Source of the DNA: Solidesulfovibrio magneticus
GTDB taxonomy: Bacteria; Desulfobacterota; Desulfovibrionia; Desulfovibrionales; Desulfovibrionaceae
Length of the DNA stretch: 46,211 nt
Reading direction: 5' to 3'
Assembly (NCBI GenBank): GCA_002482565.1
Contig: DLGG01000126.1
Location: 1-46,211 of the forward strand
The notes under the pieces were generated by a model. It saw nothing but the letters and a program-made list of their open reading frames with translations, had not been told where the DNA came from and did not search any database. This document shows positions 32,331 through 42,017 of the stretch, one piece after another. How positions within the stretch are numbered: the first letter of the stretch is position 1; each line of letters starts with the position of its first letter. A program made the translations under genes and the position numbers.

Positions 32331-33221
32331 TTATCGGTTGGCCAAAGCCGGACGTCTGTTGGTGAGCCACACCCCGGCCAGCACCAGCGCGCCGCCCACG
32401 GCCAGGGCCGGGGACAGCGGCTCGTCCAATAGGGCATGGCCAAGGACCACGGCCACCACCGGCACGAGATTGATGAACACCCCGGCCTTGGTCGGGCCGA
32501 TGGCCTTGACGCCTTCGTAATACCAGGAAAACCCGTAGCCCGTGGCCAGGATGCCGAAAAAGGCCACGCAGCCCCAGGCCACCGGCCCGGCCGCCGTTAC
32601 GTCGCGCCAAAGGCCCGAGGCCGCCGCCGGCGGCAACAGCATGGCCGCGCCCAGGATGCACGACCAGGCCACGGCGCTGTACGGTCCCACCCGCTCCATG
32701 GCCTTCTTGCCGGCCAGGGTATAGGCGGCCCAGGCAGCCACGCAGCCGAAGATGCACAAATCGCCCGTCGAAAGCCCCTTGGCCAGAAGCGCCGCCGGAT
32801 CGCCGCCCGAGACGATGCAGCCCACCCCGGCAAACGACGTGGCGATGCCGGCGATCTTGAGCTTCGTGAAACGCTCACGAAAAAGGATGCCTGAGAAAAG
32901 CGCCACCACCGACGGGATGCAGGCCACGATGAGCGCCGCCCGGCCGGCCGGCACGGTGCGCAGCCCGGCGAAAAACAGCGCGTTGTAGGCAAAGATGCCG
33001 GTGGCGGCCAGGGTCAGCAGCCAGGGCAGGTCGCGCCGGGCCAGCCTGGGGAATTTCCCCTCCATGCGGGCGGTCAGGAAATAGAGAAACACCGAGGCCA
33101 GGGCGAAGCGCAAAAAGGCCGCTGAAAACGGCCCCATGTAGGTGGCCAGCACCCGGCCGGCCACCCAGGTGCCGCCCCACAGCACGGCCGAACCGACAAG
33201 TTTGCAATAGATTCGCGTCAT
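32331..33221 (-). CDS. DMT superfamily (EamA) exporter
   Basis: A 296-residue inner-membrane protein with ten hydrophobic helices in two EamA repeats. The start reads KLVGSAVLWGGTWVAGRVL, and the glycine-rich second-repeat segment is LCIFGCVAAWAAYTLAGKK. Members export amino acids, metabolites or drugs. AAGGAG lies eight bases before the ATG. It is divergent from the flavoprotein gene, with a 119-bp gap. Confidence 0.92.
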   Translation of the reverse strand: MTRIYCKLVGSAVLWGGTWVAGRVLATYMGPFSAAFLRFALASVFLYFLTARMEGKFPRLARRDLPWLLTLAATGIFAYNALFFAGLRTVPAGRAALIVACIPSVVALFSGILFRERFTKLKIAGIATSFAGVGCIVSGGDPAALLAKGLSTGDLCIFGCVAAWAAYTLAGKKAMERVGPYSAVAWSCILGAAMLLPPAAASGLWRDVTAAGPVAWGCVAFFGILATGYGFSWYYEGVKAIGPTKAGVFINLVPVVAVVLGHALLDEPLSPALAVGGALVLAGVWLTNRRPALANR

Positions 33222-33340
33222 GGCCAGGCTCCTTTTACCTTCGGGGGGAGCTTGTTCGCATAATCACTTGCAAAAGTCATGCGTTACGGCGTTTACCCGG
33301 CCGTTTTTCCGGCGTACTCTGCACCAAAACCGGAGCAGCC

Positions 33341-34444
33341 ATGGAACCCATGAACTTCAATTTCCAATGCGGCGATCCGCCGCCGCCAAGCGGCCTGTCC
33401 CTTGGCATCGTCGGGGCCGGCCCGTCGGGTCTGGCCGCCGCCGGATATCTGTCCTGCCTGGGCCACGCCGTCGAGGTCTACGACAAAATGCCCAAACCCG
33501 GCGGACTGATGCTGTTCGGCATCCCCGGCCACCGCATCCCGCGCCAGCGCATCGAGGCCGGCACCTTGCGCATGGCCCGGCAATACGGCGTGGTTTTTCA
33601 CACCCACACCAAGATCTGCTGCAGCGCGCCGCTGTTCGAGGAAGAGGGCGACCACTTCTGCACCGAGGTCAAGGGCCTGGGCGAGATGATCACCAAGCAC
33701 GAGGCCATCATGATCGCCACCGGCTCCTGGCGCTCGCGCAAGCTCGGCATTCCCGGCGAGGACCTGCCCGGGGTGTGCTCGGGCCTGGAATTCCTCTTCC
33801 CCATCCGGGCCGCCCACTACTGCGCCCCCGGGGTCAAGGCCCCGGACGTGGGTGGCAAGAAGGTCGTGGTCATCGGAGCCGGCCACTCGGCCGTGGACGT
33901 GGCCCACGGCGCGGCCGCCCTGGGCGCGGCCTCGGTGGACATGCTCTACCGCCGCACCCGGGCCGAAGCCCCCTGCGGACGGCTCGAAATCGAACGCCTG
34001 GAAGCCGCCGGCGTGGTCTGGCACGAAGGCTGCCTGCCCAAGGCCGTCCTGGGCGAAACCGCCGCCACGGGCATCGTCTGCCAACAAGGCGGCCTGGAGC
34101 GCGGCTTCGAGGCCGATCTGGTCGTGGCCGCCATCGGCGAGGTGGCCACCCCGCCCTTTGCCAAGGAACTGGGCCTGGAATCCGTGCGCAAGGGCGAAGT
34201 GCGCTGGCTCAACATGACGGCAATCGAAAACGTGTTCGTGGCCGGCGATGCCCTCACCGGCCCCAGCAAGATCGGCAAGGCCATCTATTCCGGGCTGCGC
34301 GCCGCCCGCTCCCTGGCCCAGTGGCTCGACCTCAAGGCCCAGAACCGCCAGACCGAATTCACCGGCGACGAACTCATCAGCCGTGAAGCCGAACGCTTCC
34401 CCGGCGGCGACTTTCGCGACGCGCCCAGGGTAAGGGGACGATAG
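33341..34444 (+). CDS. NAD(P)-dependent flavoprotein oxidoreductase, GltD-like
   Basis: The 367-residue flavoprotein has a FAD Rossmann motif GAGPSG at 25-30 with the typical following PGGLMLFGIP, and an NAD(P) motif GAGHSAVD at 179-186. A C-terminal FAD motif VFVAGDALTGPSKIGKAI follows. This is the architecture of the glutamate synthase small subunit and its many relatives that move electrons between NAD(P)H and iron-sulfur proteins. It lacks the N-terminal iron-sulfur domain of GltD; the separate ferredoxin encoded 89 bp downstream may supply the clusters. GGAG precedes the ATG. A repeat copy lies in the gap to the ferredoxin. Confidence 0.9.
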   Translation: MEPMNFNFQCGDPPPPSGLSLGIVGAGPSGLAAAGYLSCLGHAVEVYDKMPKPGGLMLFGIPGHRIPRQRIEAGTLRMARQYGVVFHTHTKICCSAPLFEEEGDHFCTEVKGLGEMITKHEAIMIATGSWRSRKLGIPGEDLPGVCSGLEFLFPIRAAHYCAPGVKAPDVGGKKVVVIGAGHSAVDVAHGAAALGAASVDMLYRRTRAEAPCGRLEIERLEAAGVVWHEGCLPKAVLGETAATGIVCQQGGLERGFEADLVVAAIGEVATPPFAKELGLESVRKGEVRWLNMTAIENVFVAGDALTGPSKIGKAIYSGLRAARSLAQWLDLKAQNRQTEFTGDELISREAERFPGGDFRDAPRVRGR

Positions 34445-34455
34445 AAGAAGACGAA

Positions 34456-34498
34456 GATGCCTCCGGCGGCCGGGGGCCTGAGGCCCCCGGACCCCCCA
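34456..34498 (+). repeat. GC-hairpin repeat, copy D
   Basis: It follows the flavoprotein stop by 11 bases of purine-rich lead, then GATGCCTCCGGCGGCC, the hairpin GGGGGCC-TGA-GGCCCCC, GGACCCCCCATA, and GGGAAAGGGGG. It lies inside an apparent operon, so it does not fully stop transcription. Confidence 0.9.
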
Positions 34499-34533
34499 TA
34501 CGGGAAAGGGGGACGATTGCAGCGGGAGTGAGC

Positions 34534-35043
34534 ATGGAAGACAGCAAGACGCTCTATATTGACTACGGCAAGTGCATCGGCTGCGAGACGTGCGAATACG
34601 TCTGCCGTTTCGTCCACGACATGCCGCGCATCCACATGATCCGCACTGCAACCGGCTTCATGGCCCCGCTGTATTGCCGCCACTGCGCCGAGCCCAACTG
34701 CGCCAAGGTCTGCAAGCGCGGAGCCATCGTGCGCGACCGCGACGGAGCCATGGTGCTGGACCCCATGCTCTGCCGGGGCTGTCAGTCGCGCCAGTGCATG
34801 CTCGCCTGTCCCTACATGGCGATATTCGAGACCGACAAGGGCGTCACCGTGGTCAAGTGCGACCTGTGCGCCGCCCGCCGCCAGCGCGGCCTGGAGCCGG
34901 CCTGCGCCGCCATGTGCCCCTGCGGGGCCATCGAATACGTGGACCGGGCCACGGCCGAAAGTCTCCCGGACGAGGCGGCCAAGGCGGCCGAGCAAAGGGT
35001 GCTCGACTTCGTCAAACCCCCGAAAACCAAGCCCGGCGAGTGA
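34534..35043 (+). CDS. Four-cluster ferredoxin-type electron carrier (CooF/HycB-like)
   Basis: A 169-residue soluble iron-sulfur protein with four cysteine groups for up to four [4Fe-4S] clusters: CIGCETCEYVC, CRHCAEPNCAKVC, CRGCQSRQCMLAC and CDLCAARRQRGLEPAC-AAMC. The pattern is that of the electron-transfer subunits of formate/hydrogen/CO dehydrogenases. No signal peptide is present, so it works in the cytoplasm. The ATG at 34534 has GGGAG six bases upstream; a GTG six bases earlier abuts the ribosome site and is less likely. It is likely the redox partner of the flavoprotein encoded just upstream; no dehydrogenase catalytic subunit is nearby. Confidence 0.92.
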   Translation: MEDSKTLYIDYGKCIGCETCEYVCRFVHDMPRIHMIRTATGFMAPLYCRHCAEPNCAKVCKRGAIVRDRDGAMVLDPMLCRGCQSRQCMLACPYMAIFETDKGVTVVKCDLCAARRQRGLEPACAAMCPCGAIEYVDRATAESLPDEAAKAAEQRVLDFVKPPKTKPGE

Positions 35044-35161
35044 TTTGGCCCATAAAAAGCTTGACCCGGCGCGCCATGACGCGGCACCTCTTCGGTCAAA
35101 CGCGACATGACCGACAATCCGGCCGGCCGTCAAACGGACCCCGGCCGACAAGGAGCACGCC

Positions 35162-35776
35162 ATGACCACCGCCGACACGGACCTGTCCCCGGAGGCCGCC
35201 AAGGCCGAGGCCCTGCACCAAAGCGCCCTGGAAGCCCTGTCCCGCAAGGAAATCGAGACCGCCCGGGAAGGCTTCGCCAAGGCCCTGGAACAGTTCGAGG
35301 CCCTTGGCGACGACATCGGCGTGGCCATGACCAGTCACAACCTGGGCCTGACCTGCCAGGAAGCCGGCGAACTGGACGACGCCCGGGCCTGGCTGGAAAA
35401 ATCCCTGGCCATCAGTGAACGCGAGGACCTCGACGGCGGCATGACCGTCACCTGCCACCAACTCGGCGTGGTGGCCCAGCTGGCCGAGGACCACGACACG
35501 GCCATGGAATGGTACATCCGCGCCCTGGCCCTGGAAGAACAAAGCGGCAACGTGGCCGGCGAGGCCAAGACCAGCCATCAGCTCGGCATCGTCAGCCACC
35601 TGCGCGGCGACCTGGAAGCGGCCAAGGCCTGGTACGCCCGCTCCATCGACTGCTTCGCCAAGGTCGGCGACGAGCACAGCGTGGCCAATACCCAAAAGCT
35701 CCTCGATTTCGTCACCGACTACCAGCGCCAGGGCAGCCACGAAGGCCACGCCGGGCCGTGCGGCCGGCCGCAGTAG
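35162..35776 (+). CDS. Tetratricopeptide repeat protein
   Basis: A 204-residue soluble protein with about four TPR units, for example VAMTSHNLGLTCQEAGELDD and TSHQLGIVSHLRGDLEAAKA. It starts 118 bases after the ferredoxin gene with AAGGAG before the ATG, on the same strand. TPR proteins provide binding surfaces; here an assembly or regulatory partner role for the redox pair is a guess. The C-terminal tail GHAGPCGRPQ is probably disordered. Confidence 0.88.
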   Translation: MTTADTDLSPEAAKAEALHQSALEALSRKEIETAREGFAKALEQFEALGDDIGVAMTSHNLGLTCQEAGELDDARAWLEKSLAISEREDLDGGMTVTCHQLGVVAQLAEDHDTAMEWYIRALALEEQSGNVAGEAKTSHQLGIVSHLRGDLEAAKAWYARSIDCFAKVGDEHSVANTQKLLDFVTDYQRQGSHEGHAGPCGRPQ

Positions 35777-35797
35777 CGGGAATAGAGAAGAAGGGAA

Positions 35798-35837
35798 GAT
35801 GCCGGCGGCCGGGGGGATGATCCCCCCGGACCCCTGC
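35798..35837 (+). repeat. GC-hairpin repeat, copy E (GATGATC-loop variant)
   Basis: It follows the TPR stop after about 20 bases of purine-rich lead. The core is shortened: GATGCC runs straight into GGCGGCC, lacking the CTCC found in other copies. The hairpin GGGGGG-ATGATC-CCCCCC is intact, followed by GGACCCCTGCAATGAAAAAGGG. Same loop type as copy A. The following 35838-36020 holds no supported gene. Confidence 0.87.
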
Positions 35838-36024
35838 AATGAAAAAGGGTTGATGGGGTTTGGATGTTCACCGAGGGGGCTGGGGCGGAGTGGACAGGCC
35901 GCACCTTGAGGGGAAGCGCCGTTGTCTCTGCGAAGCGAGACCTCCCCGGATGTTCAAGCCTTGTGGCGCAGCATACGAAAGCCTCTCTGGCTTTGCCGCG
36001 TCGGCGAGGGTGGTCATGCGCCAA

Positions 36025-36062
36025 TAAAAAAAGCCGCCCGGCGTCTGCCAGGGCGGCTTTTT
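36025..36062. terminator. Bidirectional intrinsic terminator of the second ABC operon
   Basis: An A-run and AGCCGCCC pair with GGGCGGCTTTTT around about 11 bases. It works on both strands, most likely for the minus-strand ATPase gene that ends at 36085. Confidence 0.9.
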
Positions 36063-36084
36063 CGCGTCCGGCGGGCGCGGCGAG

Positions 36085-36811
<727 letters not shown>

Positions 36812-36825
<14 letters not shown>

Positions 36826-37624
36826 GGTGCGACAGACGCTCCTCCATGAAACTCACCAGTTTGGAGAGAATCAAGGTGATGATCAGGTAGACCACGGCCA
36901 CCATGGTGAACGTCTCGAAATACAGAAACGATTCCGAGGCGAACTCGCGGCCGCGACGCAGCAGGTCGGCCACGCCCAGGATGGAGACCAGGGAGGTGTC
37001 CTTTAACAGCGCGATGAATTCGTTGCCGACCGGCGGCAAAATGGTGCGCCAGGCCTGGGGCAGGATCACGTAGTACATGGTCTGGGACCGGGTGAAGCCA
37101 AGCGATCGGGCGGCCTCGGTCTGGCCCACGGCGATGGCCGTGATGCCGGCCCGGAACACCTCGCCCATGTAGGCCCCGTAGCACACGCTCATGGAGATGA
37201 CCGCAGCCAGCAGGTCCGGCACGTGCACCACGCGCCCCAGGGCGTAGTAGATGTAGAAAAGCTGCACCAGAAGCGGCACCCCGCGCACCACCTCGACATA
37301 GGTGGAGGCCACGAGGTTGATGTACTTGTTGCGCGAGATGCGCCCCAGCCCGGTGATGAGCCCGATGACCAGGGCCAGGGCGATGGCGCTGACGGTGACC
37401 TGGAAGGTGACCAGGATGCCGTCCGGGATGAACTTGAAAATCCGCCAATACGGATTGGGCTTGAAATAGAGCAGGCAGCCCAGGGTCACCAGCGCGCCGA
37501 TGAACGACAGCCACCAGGCCGAGACCAGCCCTTTGTCGGAAGGTTTGGGGATGGCGGCCCCGTCGCCGACGTCAATGACGATGGGCTGGGTTTCTTCGAC
37601 GACGCACTTGCCTTGGTGTTTCAT
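36812..37624 (-). CDS. Amino-acid ABC transporter permease, GlnP type
   Basis: The 270-residue permease has an N-terminal cytoplasmic tail of about 33 residues, then about five or six helices. The EAA loop is QTEAARSLGFTRSQTMYYVI followed by LPQA. Because the operon has one permease gene, the channel is expected to be a homodimer. The start is about 74 bases after the binding-protein stop across a hairpin. Confidence 0.93.
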
Positions 37625-37643
37625 GCGGCACTTCCACGCGGCG

Positions 37644-37677
37644 CGTCCGCCGGCCCCGCGTGGGCGGCCGGCGGACG
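37644..37677 (-). other. Intercistronic hairpin after the second binding-protein gene
   Basis: CGTCCGCCGGCC and GGCCGGCGGACG form a perfect 12-bp stem around a ten-base loop, between the binding-protein stop (37699) and the permease start (37624), without a T-run. The same position and strength as the hairpin of the first ABC operon suggests differential message stability. Confidence 0.7.
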
Positions 37678-37698
37678 GAGACGGTTAACCGGTCGGGC

Positions 37699-38439
37699 CT
37701 AGTCGGCCGTGCCGAGCCATTTCTTGAGGATTTCCTTGTCCAGACCCTTGGCCGTGACGGCGGCCAGACCCTTGTTGATGAGCTCCAGGGTCTCCTTGTT
37801 GCCCTTCTGCACGGCCACGCCGTACAGTTCGTCGTCGGCCGGGATGATGCAGGCGATCTTCAGCGCGTCCTTGTAGTTGTCCTTTTTCAGGGCATACAGC
37901 TTGGCGACCGGATCATCGCACACCACGCCGTCGATGCGGCCGTTGTACAGGTCTTCGAAAGCCAGGCCGACTTCGTCGTAGGATTTGTCCTTCACACCTT
38001 CGGTCTTTTTGACGGCGAAGTGGCCGGTGGTGCTGATCTGGGCGCCCAGCGTCTTGCCCTTGAGGTCCTCGATGCACTTGGCGGCGGACTTCTTGGGGAT
38101 GACCAGGGCCTGGCGCACCTTCATGTACGGGGTGGAGAAGTCCATGGTGTTCTTGCGCTCGTCGGTGATGGTGACCGAGGAGCAGATGGCGTCGTACTTG
38201 CCGGCGGCCAGACCGGCGAAGATGCCGTCCCAGGCCACGGCCTTGAATTCCGGGGTGAACCCGGCTTCCTTGCCGGCGGCGGTCATGAGATCGACGGCCA
38301 GGCCCGTGATCTTCTTGTCGGCGTCCACGAACTCCATGGGCGGCCAGGTGGCGTCGGTGGCGAAGACGATGGTTTTGGCCAGGGTCGGGGAGGCCGTCAT
38401 GGCGACAAGGGCGAGGGTCAGGACGAGTTTTTTGACCAT
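37699..38439 (-). CDS. Amino-acid ABC transporter substrate-binding protein
   Basis: The 246-residue periplasmic protein has a signal peptide (MVKKLVLTLALVAMTASPTLA) and family 3 features: VFATDATWPPMEFVDADKKI, GLAVDLMTAAGKEAG and SVTITDERKNTMDFSTPYMK. It is the first gene of the second importer operon. AGGAG precedes the ATG. Its mature part is quite different from the first binding protein, so the ligands probably differ. Confidence 0.94.
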   Translation of the reverse strand: MVKKLVLTLALVAMTASPTLAKTIVFATDATWPPMEFVDADKKITGLAVDLMTAAGKEAGFTPEFKAVAWDGIFAGLAAGKYDAICSSVTITDERKNTMDFSTPYMKVRQALVIPKKSAAKCIEDLKGKTLGAQISTTGHFAVKKTEGVKDKSYDEVGLAFEDLYNGRIDGVVCDDPVAKLYALKKDNYKDALKIACIIPADDELYGVAVQKGNKETLELINKGLAAVTAKGLDKEILKKWLGTAD

Positions 38440-38516
38440 GGAACACTCCTGTGGCTGCGGTTAAATGAAAAAAGGGAACGTACCCTTAACGCCGCGAAAC
38501 TTTGTCACGCTCTTGT

Positions 38517-38549
38517 GGCCGAATCTTCAACAAAATTCAAGACTCGGCC
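38517..38549 (-). other. Imperfect inverted repeat between aminotransferase and binding-protein genes
   Basis: GGCCGA plus TCTT (38517-38527) pairs with AAGA plus TCGGCC (38539-38549), one mismatch, loop 11. It has no T-run. It could be an operator, or the end of the aminotransferase message. A small AAGGG/CCCTT stem with a T-run follows closer to the binding-protein start (about 38466-38488, minus strand). Confidence 0.4.
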
Positions 38550-38576
38550 GCTCGAAAACCGGGAGCTTGGCCCCGT

Positions 38577-39710
38577 TCAGGAACCCTGGGCGGGGTTCCA
38601 ATTTTGGCAAAACCCGGCCAGGCGTTCGCAATTTTCCCGGAAATCGACCCGGCCGAAGCCGATGCGAAAATGTTTGGCCCAGGCATCGCCGTAGAGGCTG
38701 CCGGGCAGGAGCAGCACGCCGGTCGCTTCCAGCAGCGCCTGGCAAAAGGCGTCGGCCGAGCCCTGGCGCAGGGCCGGGAAAGCGGTCAGGCCGCCGCGCG
38801 GGGGCGTGAAATCGAACAGATCGGCCCGGGAGGTGAAGAACTCGGTCAGGACGCGCCGATTCGGCTCCAGTATGCCGGCCATACGGGCAAGAAGCCGCGG
38901 CCCGGCGGCCAGGGCGCACCCGGCCAGGTATTCCGACGGGGCCGAACCGCAGATGGACAGGTAGTCCTTGACCGAGGCCATGCGGGCCAGCAGGTCCCGG
39001 TCGCGGCAGGCCGCCCAGCCCACCCGAAGCCCGGCCAGGCCGTAGGATTTGGACAGCACCCCCAGCGACACGGCCCGGGGATCGAGGTCGCAGGCGGCGG
39101 GCAGGGGGGCGACGCCCTCGGCCTCGGAAAAGCGGTAGACCTCGTCGGAAAAAACACGCACCCCACGCGCGGCGGCCGCCGCCAATATGGCGGCGAAATC
39201 CTCGGGCGCGGGCATATAGCCCGTGGGATTATGGGGGAAATTGACCACCAACGCCTTGACCGCCGGTTCGGTCAGCAGGGACGTCAGTTCGCCGAGGTCC
39301 GGGGCGAAGCCCCGGGCCGGGTCCAGCCGCCAGGGCAGGACGCGCGCGCCGAGGCTTTGGGCCACGTCGGAAAGGGACTGGTAGCGGGGATCGACCACCA
39401 CCACCGCGTCGCCGGGAGCCAGCGTCGCGGCCATGAAGGTGAAGATGGCTTCCTCGGCCCCGACGTGGATTAGCACGTCGTCCGGCTGGGCGGTCTCGTA
39501 GAGGTCGGCCACGGCCTGGCGCAGGGCCGGCGCGCCCTTGGATTCGGTGTAGCCCAGGTGGACCCGGGACAGCCCGTCGGCCGCGCCGGGGACGAGATCG
39601 AGCAGTTCCCCGACGGACAGCGACTCGCCGTCGGAACAGCACAAAAGATGCGGGGCGGTGAACTCGTGGCGGGCGAAAAAACGCTCCAGGCGAAAGGGAG
39701 GGAGTTGCAC
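38577..39710 (-). CDS. PLP-dependent aminotransferase, class I/II
   Basis: The 377-residue fold-type I aminotransferase has the phosphate/cofactor residues in NFPHNPTG (about 158-164), Asp189 and Tyr192 in SDEVYRFS, and the Schiff-base Lys221 in SKSYGLAGLRVG. The C-terminal arginine region FRIGFG is present. It probably transaminates an amino acid, but the substrate cannot be named. The start is GTG (39708-39710) with AAGGA upstream. It precedes the second importer operon on the same strand by 137 bases, suggesting a linked uptake/catabolism role. Confidence 0.92.
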   Translation of the reverse strand: MQLPPFRLERFFARHEFTAPHLLCCSDGESLSVGELLDLVPGAADGLSRVHLGYTESKGAPALRQAVADLYETAQPDDVLIHVGAEEAIFTFMAATLAPGDAVVVVDPRYQSLSDVAQSLGARVLPWRLDPARGFAPDLGELTSLLTEPAVKALVVNFPHNPTGYMPAPEDFAAILAAAAARGVRVFSDEVYRFSEAEGVAPLPAACDLDPRAVSLGVLSKSYGLAGLRVGWAACRDRDLLARMASVKDYLSICGSAPSEYLAGCALAAGPRLLARMAGILEPNRRVLTEFFTSRADLFDFTPPRGGLTAFPALRQGSADAFCQALLEATGVLLLPGSLYGDAWAKHFRIGFGRVDFRENCERLAGFCQNWNPAQGS

Positions 39711-39891
39711 GGCGTTGCGGTCCTTTTGCAGTGAGGATAGGGTCCCTGGGAAAAAAGGGACAAGGGGTCATACGCATGTTCGGCGCAACCGGCAAGATGC
39801 TTGCGGCGTCCGGGCCGGCGCGCGTTTGCCGCGCCGTTGCCGCCCGTCCGCGATTGTCGCCGGCTTCCGAATATGCTACCGGAACGAACCT

Positions 39892-41007
39892 ATGCCATTC
39901 GACATTGCCCAGATCCTGCGCACCAACAAGACCCTGGCCATTTGGGCGGCCTTTTTCGGTCTGGTGTGGCTGACGAGTTACTACGGCCTTTTCGGGCTGG
40001 TTTTCACCACCTACATCCTGTGCTTCCTGTTTGGCGGCCCCATTGAGCGGCTTGCCGCCAGGACGCGCTGGCCACGGGCCCTTTGGACCACGGCGGTCTA
40101 TCTCGTCTTTCTGGCCGTGGTGCTGACCATCATCAGTTCGGTGGTGCCCAAGATCGGGACCGAATCCGCCGCCTTCCTCAAAAAGCTCCCCGACACCCTG
40201 GAGACCCTGCGCAAGCATCTCGACCAGTGGGCCTGGCTGGCCCCGGACATGGCCGCGCCCATCTCCAAGGTCAAGGACTACCTGGCCCTGGAAGCCCTGG
40301 TCGGGGTCAAGGCCGAAACGCTTTTCGCCCTGGCCGTCAATTCGCTCAATCAGGTCACCACCTACGTTTCGACCTTCCTGCTGGGAACGCTTTTCAGCTT
40401 CCTCATCATGCTGGATTTCCCCAAGCTGCGGGCCAGGACCATCTCGCTTCGCGATTCGCGGCTGCGCGACATCTACGACGTCACGGCCCGCAGCGTGGTG
40501 CGCTTTGCCATTGTGGTCGGCATGGGCTTTCGCGCCCAGATGATGATCGCCGGAGTCAACACGGTGCTGACCGCCCTGGGCATGTACCTGCTGGGCATCC
40601 AGCCGGTGGGGCTTTTGTCCACTGTGGTCTTTTTCTGCGGCCTCATTCCGGTCCTCGGGACGTTTATCTCCTCGGCCCCCATCGTCCTCGTGGCCGTCAA
40701 CACCGTAGGCCCCAGCCACGCCTTGTGGGCCATCGTCATGATCATCATCGTGCACACCATCGAGACCTATATCCTCAATCCCCGCATCGTGGCCGCCATG
40801 TTCAAGATCAGCCCCTTGGTGACGCTGATCATCCTTTATGTGGGCCACAAGCTGTTCGGCTTGTGGGGCATGGTGCTGGGCGTGCCGGTGTCGGTGTTCA
40901 TCTTCCGCTACGTCATCCTCGGACTCGACCTGGAAACCGGCAAGGCCGAGGCCGCGCCGTGTCCGCCGTGTCCCACGGAGGCGGTCAAGGAGGGTGGGCA
41001 TGGCTAG
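39892..41007 (+). CDS. AI-2E family transporter (PerM-like membrane protein)
   Basis: A 371-residue membrane protein with about seven or eight helices. The N-terminal pair includes LAIWAAFFGLVWLTSYYGLF. A long soluble loop of roughly 60 residues follows (FLKKLPDTLETLRKHLDQWA), and the C-terminal helices include VGLLSTVVFFCGLIPVLGTF and the conserved NPRIVAAMFKISPLVTLIIL. Family members have been linked to autoinducer-2 export, but most lack a proven substrate. ATG at 39892 is chosen because earlier in-frame sequence is not membrane-like. It overlaps the next gene by eight bases. Confidence 0.9.
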   Translation: MPFDIAQILRTNKTLAIWAAFFGLVWLTSYYGLFGLVFTTYILCFLFGGPIERLAARTRWPRALWTTAVYLVFLAVVLTIISSVVPKIGTESAAFLKKLPDTLETLRKHLDQWAWLAPDMAAPISKVKDYLALEALVGVKAETLFALAVNSLNQVTTYVSTFLLGTLFSFLIMLDFPKLRARTISLRDSRLRDIYDVTARSVVRFAIVVGMGFRAQMMIAGVNTVLTALGMYLLGIQPVGLLSTVVFFCGLIPVLGTFISSAPIVLVAVNTVGPSHALWAIVMIIIVHTIETYILNPRIVAAMFKISPLVTLIILYVGHKLFGLWGMVLGVPVSVFIFRYVILGLDLETGKAEAAPCPPCPTEAVKEGGHG

Positions 41008-41677
41008 GAAGCGTTTCGGCAAGGGGGTGTTGGCCTTAGGCTGCGCCGTCAGCGTGGCCTGGGGATTGTTGGGACAAGCCGCCGTGGCCCGGGCCGGCCT
41101 GGAGGAAGGGCGCGCCGCCTGGCGCGAAGGCAATTATCCCCGGGCCTTCGAGGAGTTTTTGCCCCTGGCCACGGCCGGCGACGTGACCCTGCAAAACCAG
41201 ATCGCGGCCATGTACTACATGGGCCAGGGCGTGGCCCAGGACTACGCCAAGGCGGCGGAGTGGTTCCGCAAGGCGGCCGCCGCCGGCAGTCCCGAGGCCC
41301 AATACTGTCTGGGCAAGCTCTATTACTACGGCCAGGGCGTGCCTCAGAATTTCGAGGAAGCGGTCAAGCAGCTCACCGAGGCGGCCCAGGGCGGCAAGGG
41401 CGGGGCGCAATATCTGCTGGCCACCTTGCAGCTCTACGGCAAGGGCGTGGAGGCCAATCCGGTCAAGGCCTATTTCTGGACGCTGTTGGCCGTGGCCGCG
41501 CCGGACACGCCGGCCGAGGACAAGAGCGCGGCCCAGGCCCTGCGCGATCAGATCGGGGCCACGCTCAATAAACGCCAGATCGATTCCATGCAGGCCATGG
41601 CCAGCGTCTGGACGCCGCGCAAGACGCCGCCCGCGCCAGCCCCGGCCCCGGCTGCCGCTGCGCGCCGGGGCGGCTGA
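41000..41677 (+). CDS. Secreted Sel1-repeat protein
   Basis: A 225-residue protein with a signal peptide (helix GVLALGCAVSVAWGLLG, cleavage after ARA) followed by three or four Sel1-like TPR repeats: MYYMGQGVAQDYAKAAEWFRKAA, then YYYGQGVPQNFEEAVKQLTEAA, then LYGKGVEANPVKAYFW. Sel1 proteins usually mediate protein contacts. The C-terminus is alanine/proline-rich. The ATG at 41000 lies inside the end of the AI-2E gene, with AGGG upstream, so the two are coupled. Confidence 0.9.
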   Translation: MARKRFGKGVLALGCAVSVAWGLLGQAAVARAGLEEGRAAWREGNYPRAFEEFLPLATAGDVTLQNQIAAMYYMGQGVAQDYAKAAEWFRKAAAAGSPEAQYCLGKLYYYGQGVPQNFEEAVKQLTEAAQGGKGGAQYLLATLQLYGKGVEANPVKAYFWTLLAVAAPDTPAEDKSAAQALRDQIGATLNKRQIDSMQAMASVWTPRKTPPAPAPAPAAAARRGG

Positions 41678-41681
41678 AAAC

Positions 41682-41709
41682 GGCCGCCCCGGCCGGGCGG
41701 CCTTTCTTT
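41682..41709 (+). terminator. Intrinsic terminator after the Sel1 gene
   Basis: GGCCGCCC (41682-41689) and GGGCGGCC (41695-41702) around CGGCC, followed by TTTCTTT, eight bases after the stop region. Confidence 0.8.
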
Positions 41710-42017
41710 CCACCTTATCCTTGCCTGGGCCGCCGTCGTTGGCGCGCGCGTTTTATCCTGCTTTCGTTTTCAGACCAGTCAGTTCGTTGTCCGGTAAGAC
41801 AAAATCTGCCGGCTCGGGCATGTTCCGGGCCAGCATGGCCGGCATGTCGCCGGTGAGCGTCCTGGGCGTTTTCCCGGGCCTTGGCGCGCGGGCAATAATC
41901 TCGCAAAATCCTGGAAGTCGGGGACGGCTCCATGCTATGGGGTGTATGGCTGAAAGGCATGTCCGACGGATAGCGCCGTCTTTTCGAGTCACTCCAATCA
42001 GCAAGGAGCGTAACGCC
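41710..42017. other. Intergenic region upstream of the DUF1254 gene
   Basis: About 308 bp. The frame of the next gene is open across it, but the strong Shine-Dalgarno and signal peptide at 42018 place the start at its right edge. No promoter could be assigned with confidence. Confidence 0.6.
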
